DNA of 52,073 bases from an uncultured Porphyromonadaceae bacterium (GCA_902493335.1 CABUPJ010000022.1:1-52073); one strand, 5' to 3'. Counted from the stretch's first letter, positions 1-7,848 are shown. Notes: generated by a model from the letters alone, not told the origin. Program-made: numbers and translations.

Positions 1-2
1 GC

Positions 3-68
3 TCGCAGATGCGCGGAGTTCGCGACCGCGATTTCTTCATCTTCAGACTCGTCAAGCTATACGCCTGA
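3..68 (+). CDS. 3' end of a transposase (ISAon1/ISL3-like), partial
   Basis: The reading frame is open from the window edge to a TGA at 66-68 and encodes a 21-residue tail containing RGVRDRDFFIFRLVKLYA. From memory this matches the C-terminus of ISAon1-type (ISL3-related) transposases of Bacteroidetes, which end in a similar RGVxDxxFFxFRLxKLYA pattern. The catalytic domain lies outside the window, so neither intactness nor family can be confirmed. The 212 bases that follow (69-280) contain no gene I can support and may include the right end of that element. Confidence 0.5.
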   Translation, partial: SQMRGVRDRDFFIFRLVKLYA

Positions 69-280
69 ATTTTTAACATACGCTTCGAAGCATTTTAACA
101 AATGCACCGGCTTTTCGGCTTGAGCCCATAAAACCTCTCGTCGGCAGGCAAAATCCATCATTTCAAGGCTCATTTTTCCCTCTTTTCCCTCTTTTTGTAC
201 CGCTATTGTTTCTCAACCTGTTTTATAGCAGTAAAAGATAATTACTTGACAACTCATTCTGCCCGTTGAAAACAGATAAG

Positions 281-769
281 TCACTTTTTTCTCACAAGCT
301 CAATGGCTTCTTTACCAGTCATGTGTTCAATGTCAAGTCGGAGAACAAGCATGTGAGACAGAGCTTTTTCTAACTCTTTATGAAGTCCGGCATCATCACC
401 GGGATTGTATCGCGTCCCTAACAAAGAGGCTGCATACATTCTCTCTTCCTCTGATTCGATGATTTGAATCCGGCCAAAAGCTATGACGCTTCGGAAATAG
501 GTAGTAAACTCAGACGGATGAATATCATCGGCGGCAATGACACAGAATGACGCTTTGTCATATTGTCTTATGGCATCTACCTTATGACCTGTTTTAGCAC
601 TATGAAAATATAGCATGTCGTGTGCATAAACATAACTTATTGGAACGGCATAAGGATAACCGTTATCTCCGAGTAAGGCGAGTGTGCCGGATGTCCCCAT
701 TGACAATATGGCATCACATTCTGATTGTGTGAGTTGTTGGCGAAAACGCCGCATTTTACGAAATTCCAT
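281..769 (-). CDS. Pyridoxamine 5'-phosphate oxidase-like flavoprotein (Nim-related)
   Basis: This 162-residue protein has the FMN-binding split-barrel layout of the PNPOx-like family. The N-terminal MRRFRQQLTQSECDAIL, then GTSGTLALLGDNGYPYAVPISYVY, a FHSAKTGHKVDAI segment and TTYFRSVIAFGRI all resemble Nim (nitroimidazole reductase) proteins and their chromosomal relatives in Bacteroidetes. Family members bind FMN in the cytoplasm; some reduce 5-nitroimidazoles to amines, but substrate cannot be read from sequence. The start lies 3 nt after the stop of the upstream SMR exporter gene, so the two are very probably co-transcribed. Length is normal for the family. Nitroimidazole resistance is a possibility, not a conclusion. 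Confidence 0.85.
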   Translation of the reverse strand: MEFRKMRRFRQQLTQSECDAILSMGTSGTLALLGDNGYPYAVPISYVYAHDMLYFHSAKTGHKVDAIRQYDKASFCVIAADDIHPSEFTTYFRSVIAFGRIQIIESEEERMYAASLLGTRYNPGDDAGLHKELEKALSHMLVLRLDIEHMTGKEAIELVRKK

Positions 770-772
770 GGC

Positions 773-1096
773 TTATGATACAATTTTAAGTCCGATAATT
801 GACGATATCAGCGTAAAGATGAAAAACAAACGCCAAAAGGTTGCGGGTTCGTGGAAAAAGAGGATGCCTACCAAAACTGTTCCGACCGCCCCAATACCAG
901 TCCATACGGCATATGCAGTGCCTATCGGTAGGCTTTGTGTGGCTTTTGCCAACAATCCCATACTTATAATTGTAAACACAAGGAATCCGCAAATCCAGCC
1001 CCACCATGCGAGACCTTCAACGGATTTTGCCCTTCCGAGGCAGTAAGTAAAGCCGACCTCGCAGAAGCCGGCTACAATTAGAATTATCCAATTCAT
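773..1096 (-). CDS. Small multidrug resistance (SMR) family exporter, Gdx/SugE-like
   Basis: The protein has 107 residues and four predicted membrane helices, the normal SMR size. The membrane-embedded glutamate essential in SMR proteins is E13 in GFCEVGFTYCLG. The third-helix motif GTAYAVWTGIGAVGT is the SMR signature, and the GIGAVG form is usual in SugE/Gdx guanidinium exporters as well as some drug exporters. SMR proteins work as antiparallel dimers in the inner membrane using proton exchange. It is the first gene of a two-gene operon with the Nim-like flavoprotein. The leader (about 60 nt) shows no guanidine riboswitch class that I recognise, so the substrate remains open. Confidence 0.88.
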   Translation of the reverse strand: MNWIILIVAGFCEVGFTYCLGRAKSVEGLAWWGWICGFLVFTIISMGLLAKATQSLPIGTAYAVWTGIGAVGTVLVGILFFHEPATFWRLFFIFTLISSIIGLKIVS

Positions 1097-1157
1097 AACT
1101 GAATCCGAACCTGTTTGAGGGCTGCAAGAATTCTCGGCGACTCCTTCTAAGGCACTG

Positions 1158-1165
1158 CAAAATTA
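1158..1165 (-). promoter_or_regulatory. Promoter -7 box for the SMR/flavoprotein operon
   Basis: On the minus strand this reads TAATTTTG, an exact fit to the Bacteroidetes TAnnTTTG -7 box, about 60 nt before the SMR start codon. No clear -33 TTG was seen at the expected spacing. Confidence 0.6.
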
Positions 1166-1260
1166 CAAAAAATCGGTGTGATTCTTGTGCTTTTCTCAAT
1201 AAAATGACTCAAGAGCACTATTTTTTTGCGGATCGTATGATATTCGCGAAAAGTCATGAG

Positions 1261-1689
1261 CTAGTCTATGTTCCAATAAGCGCTTGGGTCTCCATCAAAA
1301 ATCGTATCTATGTCATCATCGGAATATCCCATTTCATCTTGAGCATATGAACCTGCATATCTTCCGAAAGAATCATCGTTGTTGTAGATATAATTCCTTG
1401 CTTCATTTTCGACTTCGTCATATATCTCTATGTCAAATTCTGCCTGCCGCTGTTCACAAGCATATTCAAAATTAGATGTTATTTTAAATTCAGGATATGC
1501 TTTTTTAATTTGTACTATAGCTTCATCTGAAATTATAAAATGTCTGCCATCACATTGATATACACACCAATCAATATACGATGGATTTATATCTAAAACA
1601 TCAGCCAATGATAAACCTTCATACCGACCAAAGTTAAAGATGTCCTCTATGGAGTCAAAAATACTGCAGGGCTTATTCATCACAATCAT
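1261..1689 (-). CDS. Small acidic protein with exonuclease X-like C-terminal domain
   Basis: The 142-residue protein carries near its N-terminus FGRYEGLSLADVLDINPSYIDWCV, shown here only to identify the pattern: a [FG]-[K/R]-[Y/H]-x-G-x-[ST]-h-x-[DE]-h-h-x-x-x-P-x-Y-h-x-W motif known from the C-terminal module of exodeoxyribonuclease X-like proteins and from many small proteins of unknown role. The rest is acidic and ends in a D/E-rich tail (DDDIDTIFDGDPSAYW). It overlaps the upstream gene by 17 nt; a second ATG at 1680 would reduce the overlap to 8 nt. Base composition is AT-rich compared with core genes. No enzymatic domain accompanies the motif, so function is unknown. Confidence 0.7.
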   Translation of the reverse strand: MIVMNKPCSIFDSIEDIFNFGRYEGLSLADVLDINPSYIDWCVYQCDGRHFIISDEAIVQIKKAYPEFKITSNFEYACEQRQAEFDIEIYDEVENEARNYIYNNDDSFGRYAGSYAQDEMGYSDDDIDTIFDGDPSAYWNID

Positions 1690-2275
1690 TTATACGTATT
1701 ATTTCTACATCTCGTGGATCATAAACCTCATATAAAAGTATTCCATTGTCTTTCGACCTTCTTCTCGTTATGACGGCAAAAGCGTTTCCAATCCCTTTAA
1801 GTTTAGATGAAGAAGTGAACAAATATTCATCTTCATTCGGAAAATAGAATGGGTGGTTATCGACTATCCTAATTCCATCAACTTGATGGATATATGGACT
1901 AGCCTTCTCGTTTTTGAATGATGTTAAATATGCTTTTATTCGTGATTCAGCAGAAAGATTTAATAGCCGTGGAACATACAATAGATATATTGGGTATTTT
2001 TCTTCCGCGATAGAAAGAGTCTCAAATAATGGAACACGATATATCTTGCCATCAAGAGCGAATATTATCCTATTTCCAATAACATTAGCAACCCCTAAGG
2101 GAGGGCATGTGGGAGTCGTCTCTAGTCCAAGACTGGAGAAAGTGTCTTCATGATAAGGTACAAAACCGTAGATTTCGGCAATCCCTTCAACTGGTAATTT
2201 AATTCGCGAACGTGAATTAATGGATTTGCTTTGTTTTAGTGTTTCTATAATACTTGACATATTAAAACTACTCAA
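1673..2275 (-). CDS. Hypothetical protein, AT-rich, paired with ExoX-C-like gene
   Basis: The 200-residue cytoplasmic protein is not recognised. It has no signal peptide or membrane helix, contains a proline-rich GLETTPTCPPLGVANVIG stretch, a YPIYLLYVPRLLNL segment and a basic RRRSK near the C-terminus. It starts about 40 nt after a good promoter, and its 3' end overlaps the next gene, so both form a two-gene unit. Its AT-rich composition and position beside transposase remnants suggest recent acquisition. A M6 start (MSSII) is also possible. Confidence 0.65.
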   Translation of the reverse strand: MSSFNMSSIIETLKQSKSINSRSRIKLPVEGIAEIYGFVPYHEDTFSSLGLETTPTCPPLGVANVIGNRIIFALDGKIYRVPLFETLSIAEEKYPIYLLYVPRLLNLSAESRIKAYLTSFKNEKASPYIHQVDGIRIVDNHPFYFPNEDEYLFTSSSKLKGIGNAFAVITRRRSKDNGILLYEVYDPRDVEIIRINDCDE

Positions 2276-2316
2276 ATAGGCTAAATATAATATTCAATGA
2301 TTTAATTATTTAACGA

Positions 2317-2347
2317 CAAAGCTACATATTTTTAGAGAGACAACCAA
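2317..2347 (-). promoter_or_regulatory. Promoter of the 1261-2275 gene pair
   Basis: On the minus strand a -33 TTG (2345-2347) is followed after 20 nt by TAGCTTTG (2317-2324), matching the Bacteroidetes TTG-N19-21-TAnnTTTG promoter. Confidence 0.7.
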
Positions 2348-2450
2348 ATATGTCAGAATATAAAAATTCGAGACCGTTTATCCGGAATACACAGCAGTCG
2401 TGTGTCTTGCAACACACACCAGAGGAAAGTACCTTTACGTACCCTCCCCC

Positions 2451-2468
2451 CACGGCTCTTTCATTTAA
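2451..2468. repeat. Left terminal inverted repeat of the insertion sequence
   Basis: An 18-bp sequence that is the exact reverse complement of 3907-3924. Similarity decays immediately inside and outside these bounds. Confidence 0.7.
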
Positions 2469-2493
2469 AACAAAACTATAAATATAGCGCCCT

Positions 2494-2524
2494 TACCCGG
2501 TTCATTGCGAATCGGGTATTTTTT
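2494..2524 (+). terminator. Intrinsic terminator inside the left IS end
   Basis: TACCCG (2494-2499) pairs with CGGGTA (2513-2518), with an inner TTC/GAA pairing, and is followed by a six-T run. It reads on the plus strand, so it could stop transcription entering the element from outside. No plus-strand gene ends here. Confidence 0.55.
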
Positions 2525-2569
2525 GATATTGCTGTCAGCCTTTTATCTTCCTGTCAAAATCTTATTTTT

Positions 2570-3684
2570 TTATTTTTGGCTCAGAAAACGAAGTAGTCGC
2601 GTAAAGCTCATGGAGACATGTCTGATCAGTTCTGCCAGCCCCTTGTTTTTTGTCAGAGCGCTTTTTACGAAGGCCTTTCCATATTGAGAATACCGAGTAA
2701 ACTATTCTATGGATGGTGTCAAGGTTGCGGGCTGCTCACATACAACTGTTTTTCGGAGGTACGCGCTCCTGTCGACTTCCTTACCGTGTCGGACTCATAT
2801 TCGATTATCGTCATGTTGCCGCCCCACTTTTCCTTGTCTGCGATTATTTCCAGTCCGTCATAGACTCGATAGATTCTGGTCTCGATTCTTCCGTGTCCGA
2901 GTTCAGGCCCTACGGTGTATGAATACACCGGCGTGACCGCTTTGATGCTGTCTTCCACACCGTACCGCAAAGAGCGCTGATTGGCCCTGTGTTCTATAAG
3001 GAAATCACCTCCTTTGCTTCTGATTCTGTCAATTATGTCTTTCTGCATGGACATGGCATCTGCCGTGACTACTTTGCCGGATATGTCGATTTTATCAAGA
3101 AGCAACGGAACCGCCGTTATCTCATTGCTCTTTTCCCGGCAGGCTTCGGTTGCCGGTGTGATGCCTGTATTGAAAGAATATGCCGAGACGATATCCGGAT
3201 TGCGCCCGTTTTCCTGAACCGTTCCACGCTCGGCTTTGCCGTCTATGCAGACTATCTCTCCGATACCTGATTCATCAAGCAGTTCACGGTGATACCTCTG
3301 CGCGAACAGCCGCATTCTGTCGGCCATCTCCATGTCATTGATGTCATTCTCGATGCGGCACAGTGTCGGTTCCGACGGCACACCATTCCTGAGCATTCCA
3401 ATCTTGCGTAACTTGTTGAGATTGTGCTTGCCGAACTCTATTATTTCCGCGCGCCCCACACACTTCGATGCCCGGGCTAAAATCATCAGCATGACAATGT
3501 CTTCAAGGCGATGGCGGATATTGCCCTTGTCCGTCATTCTAAAATCGGGGACTGACGCGGCAAAATCCATCAGTCTTTCCAGAATGCTGCCATGTGAATC
3601 AATTTTATTTTGTAATTTTGGACTGTGACCGGACGCATTTGCGTCTGTCAGGCCATTTTGGTCAAGTGGCTCAATTTTATTCAT
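2570..3684 (-). pseudogene. ISAs1 family transposase, internally deleted and frameshifted
   Basis: The intact-looking frame runs from 3684 to 2719 (321 residues). It shows the ISAs1/H-repeat features: an N-terminal region with DKGNIRHRLEDIVMLMILA, the first DDE aspartate region EIVCIDGKAERGT and the second VTADAMSMQKDII. It then stops abruptly at LYVSSPQP. ISAs1 enzymes normally continue with an HWxIExxLHWxLDVxFxED segment holding the catalytic Glu. That segment is absent. Reading on in another frame gives NLDTIHRIVYS-IWKGLRKKRSDKK and, after a second slip in an A/G run near 2645-2655, GLAELIRHVSMSFTRLLRFL, ending at TAA 2570-2572. These look like the true C-terminus, so roughly 40 codons were deleted. 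The enzyme should be dead. Confidence 0.8.
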
Positions 3685-3714
3685 AACTATCTGATTTGCA
3701 CCTATAAAGTTACG

Positions 3715-3740
3715 AAAATTTGGTCACTTTACCAAATTTT
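3715..3740. promoter_or_regulatory. Palindrome over the transposase promoter
   Basis: AAAATTTGGT (3715-3724) and ACCAAATTTT (3731-3740) form a perfect 10-bp inverted repeat with a 6-nt spacer. On the minus strand it overlaps the -33 to spacer part of a plausible promoter (TTG-N20-TAACTTTA) for the transposase, so it may be an operator or part of the transposase-binding region. Apart from this, 3685-3906 shows no gene. Confidence 0.45.
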
Positions 3741-3906
3741 TAAGCCACTTATTTCCATTAAAATCAAGTATATAAGAATATGTCGCAGTGCTTTTCAGAC
3801 CTCGGTGATTCGGCCGAAAATTCATGAAACCCGGAACAAAGGCAGCGTATTCCTTATAGCGTTGCCCGCTATAAAATAGCATTATTTTTGATATGGCTCG
3901 GCTATC

Positions 3907-3924
3907 TTAAATGAAAGAGCCGTG
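3907..3924. repeat. Right terminal inverted repeat of the insertion sequence
   Basis: Exact 18-bp reverse complement of 2451-2468. Confidence 0.7.
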
Positions 3925-4009
3925 AACATATAACAGACTTATTATCAGTAGCATTTGCAAATCTCACTTTATTTTTATATCTTAGCAGGGTCAACCAACA
4001 TCTGCTCTT

Positions 4010-4357
4010 ATGGATACCAACCGCCCTACCATCATCGCCGAGCTGACCGTGAGGCATTATACCGTCTACTCTGACGGCTGTCCCGTGACGACCCGACGTG
4101 AGATTGCGGCCTGCGTAGGCCCCGTCGGAGTCGACCGCTTCGGCGGCTGCGAGATTACAGAGGTGAGACCTGACTGCATCTGTCTGATGTTTGCCGGCGT
4201 GCTGAAAGAGCTGAGGCCTGGCGGCTCTGCAAGCTTCTCGCGCACGGTCGAGGGACGCGAATGGAGTGACGGCTGCACATACGACGGCACCGATTATACC
4301 CTGACCCTAACCTGGCCTTTATATGCCGTCGGCGACATCGCCGCTTCAGTCGATTAA
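4010..4357 (+). CDS. Hypothetical protein, 115 aa
   Basis: A short cytoplasmic protein of GC-rich, core-like codon use, without signal peptide or membrane helix. It reads as a beta-rich domain (IIAELTVRHYTVYSDG, VGVDRFGGCEITEVRPD, TYDGTDYTLTLTWPLY). No family is recognised. It sits between the IS right end and a convergent operon whose last gene ends 11 nt away. A weak promoter-like TATCTTAG lies about 25 nt upstream. The gene could have been separated from former neighbours by the IS insertion. Confidence 0.65.
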   Translation: MDTNRPTIIAELTVRHYTVYSDGCPVTTRREIAACVGPVGVDRFGGCEITEVRPDCICLMFAGVLKELRPGGSASFSRTVEGREWSDGCTYDGTDYTLTLTWPLYAVGDIAASVD

Positions 4358-4368
4358 TCCCTCGCCTC

Positions 4369-5934
4369 TTATGTTTCCTTGGTACGCGTCTCGATGTGCG
4401 TGCCTGACTGCCGGCGGTCGACCTCCTTGCAGGTCTGCGAATTGATTATCTCGTCGTAGAAGCAATCGTCGCAGACATAGTAGTCGTGGTAGAAGTCGAC
4501 GCGGTAGGTCACATCGTAGTCTATCATCTCGTAAGTGTCGAAGCGAATCTCGTGGTTCTTGTAATTGGCCTTGCTTCTCGATTTTGTCACGCGGCCGTCT
4601 GAGTGATAGTGGGTTGTCGTTATCAGGTCGTAGGTGCGGTATTTGATGTAATTGGTGTCGAGCAGACGATTGATGCGGACATCGCGGCCGGTCTTATACT
4701 GTGTGTCGTAGATTTCGTCGTGGCTGTATTCGATAGTGTAGAGGCGATGGCAGCGGGGACAGCGCAGATGCGGGAAGGTGCAGAGTAAGCTGCTTGCAGT
4801 CGTGAAGCTGAATCGGCTGACATAGACCATGATTACGAGGAACGGCCAGAACATGCCCCACCCCAACATCGCGACGGCCCACCAGTAGGTGCAGACCACT
4901 GTCACCGCGAGCATCGTATATTTCAGCGCAGTGTCTGACAGCAGGGCAAAAACCTTTGGGAAGCGCACGAGCCAACCCATCGCCAGGACTATCAGCGACG
5001 GCAGCATGAACATCCACACGAGGCCGAACACCATCGCAAACAGAGCCGCACCATAATACAGGACATACTTGATGCCGGTCGTGTTCAGCGGGTCGTATTC
5101 GAGGGTGTAGACACTCGGGCTGATCAGCGCTCCCGTCAACGGAAGGTCGAATATGAGTCCCGCGCCGGGCAAAAGGGAGAGAAGCCAGTCGCTGCGGTCG
5201 CTCTTCAGGCTGAAACTAACGTCAGTAGCGAGTCCGTCGGCGCCGAAGGTGTAGACCGGCAGATAGAATTTGCCGTTTTTGCCGTTGAAGGCCTTGGCTC
5301 TGAACTGCGTCATGACGTCTCCGTCCTTCATATGATAAACTTCGAAGGCCGGACCGAGTTTCGATTCCATCTCGGCGAGGCTCAGCCCTTTGAACGACTC
5401 AAAGCGACGCTCGGTGCCGATACCTGTCATCAGATTGTCGTCGAAGGTCATATCCTCCCAGCCGTCGAGCGCCGGGATAAAATCCTTGGCCCGGACCTCA
5501 ATCTCCGTTCCGTCGGGCAGTTTGGCGAAATAGCCGTGGACATATCGGTTCTCGCCTATATATTTCTGTCCTGTCAGCGTGATTGTATCGCCCTTACGCG
5601 CTCCATCGCTAATAATCACCGATATAGGCAGCTGATCGGCCTGTAGCCAGCCGCGGTCGCCCGTCGGTGTCTCAACGAGATATGTCTGTTGCGACGAATA
5701 TCGCTGAAGACCTTTGATTTTCAGTGAATCGCCACGATTGAGGGCGACATATAGCGAATCGTCGCCGAATTTCACCAACATTTTTTGTGACCGCTCAAGC
5801 ACCACGACGGGATTATCGTCGTGCAGGCGGCTATTGCTCATCAGCCGGTCGAAGACTATCGAAAGCGCGGTCACGCACATCAGGACAAAGCAGAGCGTCG
5901 TCGGACGGCTGACAGAGGGATTCAAGATATTCAT
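4369..5934 (-). CDS. Membrane protein with SH3-like region and zinc-ribbon-like cysteines
   Basis: The 521-residue protein has one N-terminal membrane anchor (about residues 10-28), then a soluble region. A segment around 60-100 (YSSQQTYLVETPTGDRGWLQADQLP) resembles a bacterial SH3 domain. Three or four membrane helices follow in about 285-385. A C-terminal domain has CPRC near residue 390 and CDDC near residue 489, likely a split zinc ribbon, inside a Tyr/Asp-rich region. No family is recognised. It is the last gene of a four-gene minus-strand operon, 24 nt after the DUF1963 gene. The membrane protein at 20641-21945 also pairs helices with a CxxC site, but the two do not look homologous. Confidence 0.75.
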   Translation of the reverse strand: MNILNPSVSRPTTLCFVLMCVTALSIVFDRLMSNSRLHDDNPVVVLERSQKMLVKFGDDSLYVALNRGDSLKIKGLQRYSSQQTYLVETPTGDRGWLQADQLPISVIISDGARKGDTITLTGQKYIGENRYVHGYFAKLPDGTEIEVRAKDFIPALDGWEDMTFDDNLMTGIGTERRFESFKGLSLAEMESKLGPAFEVYHMKDGDVMTQFRAKAFNGKNGKFYLPVYTFGADGLATDVSFSLKSDRSDWLLSLLPGAGLIFDLPLTGALISPSVYTLEYDPLNTTGIKYVLYYGAALFAMVFGLVWMFMLPSLIVLAMGWLVRFPKVFALLSDTALKYTMLAVTVVCTYWWAVAMLGWGMFWPFLVIMVYVSRFSFTTASSLLCTFPHLRCPRCHRLYTIEYSHDEIYDTQYKTGRDVRINRLLDTNYIKYRTYDLITTTHYHSDGRVTKSRSKANYKNHEIRFDTYEMIDYDVTYRVDFYHDYYVCDDCFYDEIINSQTCKEVDRRQSGTHIETRTKET

Positions 5935-5958
5935 AATGATTGGTTTATATGGTAAAAA

Positions 5959-6606
5959 TCAAGTTGAAAGGACTATAGCGCGCACATCAGAGAAATCATG
6001 GCGGGCGATGGCCCCGGACGAAATCAGAAAGTCAAGGACCCCGAAATCCATGAAATTGAGATCAAAATCTTTGCCGCCGAACGAATCGACCTGCAACAGA
6101 ATCGTCCACGCCTCGTATGGCGGCTCCCATGTCTCCCACTCTCGGTGGGTCGGACGGGCGAAGAGCTCGTGCTCGTCGGCAAGCGGCTCGGCATCGCGGC
6201 TGAAAGTGATTTCAAGTTCATCGGGATTGGTCGGATTGCCATCGTCATCGACAAGAACAACCTCGTCAAGACCTTCTGTTGTCGGGAAATAAAGCACCCT
6301 GAGGGCGTCGGCGCCGCTGATATGACCGCCGATACAGTCGGTCGCGGCCATATAACCGAGATAATGGTCGATTTTGGCGAAAAACGAGAGCAGCCCGCTG
6401 TGGGGCAGCGGATTATCAGGCGCGACAACAGCCAGTTGCGCGAGATTTATCTGGCATATAAAAAAATAAGGATATTCATCGCCCTCGTCGTCGGTATACA
6501 TTGGATAATCGGCGCCACAGGGCAGGTCGGGGTTACCCCAGAAGCGTGAGGTTCCCGCAGCAGTTTTTTCAAATGGTGTGTGTAGCACAAGGCGTATCGG
6601 TTTCAT
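5959..6606 (-). CDS. DUF1963 (YwqG-like) family protein
   Basis: The 215-residue protein matches the DUF1963/YwqG pattern: SRFWGNPDLPCGADYPMY near the start, then YFFICQINLAQLAVV, LPHSGLLSFFAKID and a C-terminal LLQVDSF region in place of the usual LGGYP...Q block. The family is cytoplasmic, widespread, and of unknown function, often found beside polymorphic toxin or immunity genes and in small operons of unknown role. It follows the 126-aa gene by 9 nt and precedes the membrane protein gene by 24 nt, so it is co-transcribed. Confidence 0.8.
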   Translation of the reverse strand: MKPIRLVLHTPFEKTAAGTSRFWGNPDLPCGADYPMYTDDEGDEYPYFFICQINLAQLAVVAPDNPLPHSGLLSFFAKIDHYLGYMAATDCIGGHISGADALRVLYFPTTEGLDEVVLVDDDGNPTNPDELEITFSRDAEPLADEHELFARPTHREWETWEPPYEAWTILLQVDSFGGKDFDLNFMDFGVLDFLISSGAIARHDFSDVRAIVLST

Positions 6607-6615
6607 ATCTGTAAA

Positions 6616-6996
6616 TCAGTCTTCTTCAATTATTTGTTCGGGCGGCCATATAGTGTTCATGATGTCAAGAGCGTCCTCATTGCCTTCCTCGGCGGCCGAT
6701 GCGAGGAGGTCGTAATATCTGTCCATATCTGTCATAAACTCCTGCGGGTCATTACATTCGGCAGCGGCATAAAGCCATTCCCAGCCGGCGTCATCGTCGG
6801 GGGCGAGAGCGCCACAGTCGATGCCCTCGAGCAATATCTGACGGAACTGACTCATGCGTACGATGATTCCCGTGTGCCAGTTGTTACACGATGAGAGATG
6901 AGCCTTTATGACATAAGCACCGGCGTTGCCCCCGGCTATAGCCTTGTCAATCAGAGCGAGTGTCCTTTCTTCGGCGGCAGAGGTCTCGGCCAGCAC
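6616..6996 (-). CDS. Sel1/TPR-like helical protein, probably 5'-frameshifted
   Basis: The open frame from GTG 6996 encodes 126 residues of mostly helical, acidic sequence (ERTLALIDKAIAGGNAGAYVIKAHL, GWEWLYAAAECNDPQEFMTDM) resembling short alpha-alpha repeats. The frame continues upstream of the GTG as RLYERISDAHRCADASV but has no ATG. Meanwhile an ATG at 7082, 1 nt after the stop of the preceding gene, opens MSDDRQISGAK and stops at once. Adding one base near 7060 would join MSDDRQ to DLWSEIGRLYERISDA. Either a one-base deletion (mutation or sequence error) broke the gene, or translation really begins at the GTG. Function is unknown. Confidence 0.6.
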   Translation of the reverse strand: MLAETSAAEERTLALIDKAIAGGNAGAYVIKAHLSSCNNWHTGIIVRMSQFRQILLEGIDCGALAPDDDAGWEWLYAAAECNDPQEFMTDMDRYYDLLASAAEEGNEDALDIMNTIWPPEQIIEED

Positions 6997-7083
6997 CGAA
7001 GCGTCGGCACAGCGGTGAGCGTCGCTGATTCTCTCATACAGGCGACCTATTTCGCTCCAGAGATCTGTCTGTCGTCACTCATA

Positions 7084-7659
7084 TCAGTCAAACATTACGC
7101 CGGGGTTCATCAATGCAGGCGAACGCCAGTCAATGCCGCGACGCGACAGGGCTGCCGTACGCGCCGACCAGTAGGCGAAGCAGAAGCCCATGCCCCGCGG
7201 TGTGCCTGCAAGGCGACGGTCACACTCGCGCTCGACATCGGCGACAACACGCTCCATCTCTTCGGTGCGCTCGACAGGGTCAAACTTCAGATGACGGCGG
7301 TATCTGCGGCAAAATTCCTCCATAGGCAGCGACAGGTCAATATAATCGCGCAACATCGCCAGCCCACGGGCGTTGTCTTCGTCGTCGGGCGCAAGAGCCT
7401 GCATATATTCGCGCACGCCGATACAGAATCTCGGCGTGTCGGTTTCGTTCATCTGTTCGAGCATGCTGCCGAGCAACGCTGATTTTTCCGCAGGCGTGTC
7501 AAATTCGCCCGGCACGGTCTCGGGCAGCTCTTTCATTATGGCGAAAGCCTCTTTGCCAAGCCCGATGTTTTTCCACATGCCGCCGAACGTATTGGCGTTG
7601 GCCGACATCTCAGAAAACAGGCCGGCAAGTCTACTGATAAGTTTTTTCATAGTATCCAT
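7084..7659 (-). CDS. Hypothetical protein, 191 aa, first gene of operon
   Basis: A cytoplasmic, helix-rich protein with no recognised family. It begins with an amphipathic MKKLISRLAGLFSEM and ends GIDWRSPALMNPGVMFD. A second ATG nine bases downstream (MKK) is equally possible. It has its own promoter and is followed by the frameshifted gene, DUF1963 and the zinc-ribbon membrane protein, all closely spaced on the minus strand. Context gives no pathway; DUF1963 and small helical-repeat proteins are often found together in toxin-immunity-like clusters, but no toxin is present here. Confidence 0.65.
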   Translation of the reverse strand: MDTMKKLISRLAGLFSEMSANANTFGGMWKNIGLGKEAFAIMKELPETVPGEFDTPAEKSALLGSMLEQMNETDTPRFCIGVREYMQALAPDDEDNARGLAMLRDYIDLSLPMEEFCRRYRRHLKFDPVERTEEMERVVADVERECDRRLAGTPRGMGFCFAYWSARTAALSRRGIDWRSPALMNPGVMFD

Positions 7660-7728
7660 AAGTCTACTGATTATTTTAAAATTACTCTTTTTTGATTGAT
7701 TTTCATGGCAATGTCACCCTATCGACTG

Positions 7729-7736
7729 CAAAAATA
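7729..7736 (-). promoter_or_regulatory. Promoter -7 box of the 4369-7659 operon
   Basis: On the minus strand this reads TATTTTTG, matching TAnnTTTG, about 70 nt before the first start codon of the operon. Confidence 0.6.
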
Positions 7737-7840
7737 AACAAAAATTCCATATATCACACAATCCGACAGTCTTTTTATCTCATTTTTCATCTCCTATAGC
7801 ATTTTTCGCCATTTTTATTATTACAACTGAAGTTTTTTAG

Positions 7841-7848
7841 TAAATTTG
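7841..7848 (+). promoter_or_regulatory. Promoter -7 box of the secreted protein gene
   Basis: TAAATTTG, 40 nt before the ATG at 7889, fits the TAnnTTTG consensus. Confidence 0.6.

Larger units (their letters stand above)
2451..3924. mobile_element. ISAs1-type insertion sequence, inactivated
   Basis: The bounds are set by an 18-bp perfect inverted repeat, CACGGCTCTTTCATTTAA at 2451-2468 and its complement at 3907-3924, which flanks the ISAs1-family transposase pseudogene. Total span is 1474 bp. No target-site duplication is visible: the 10 bases outside each end differ. That could mean a later rearrangement, or that the true ends differ. Just inside the left end is a plus-strand hairpin with a T-run, and the transposase promoter carries a palindrome. 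Confidence 0.7.

Noticed and set aside
1097..1260. Guanidine riboswitch before the SMR exporter
   Set aside because: No ACGR twin hairpins (class II), no class I core and no class III pseudoknot could be drawn; only a promoter and a short leader are supported.
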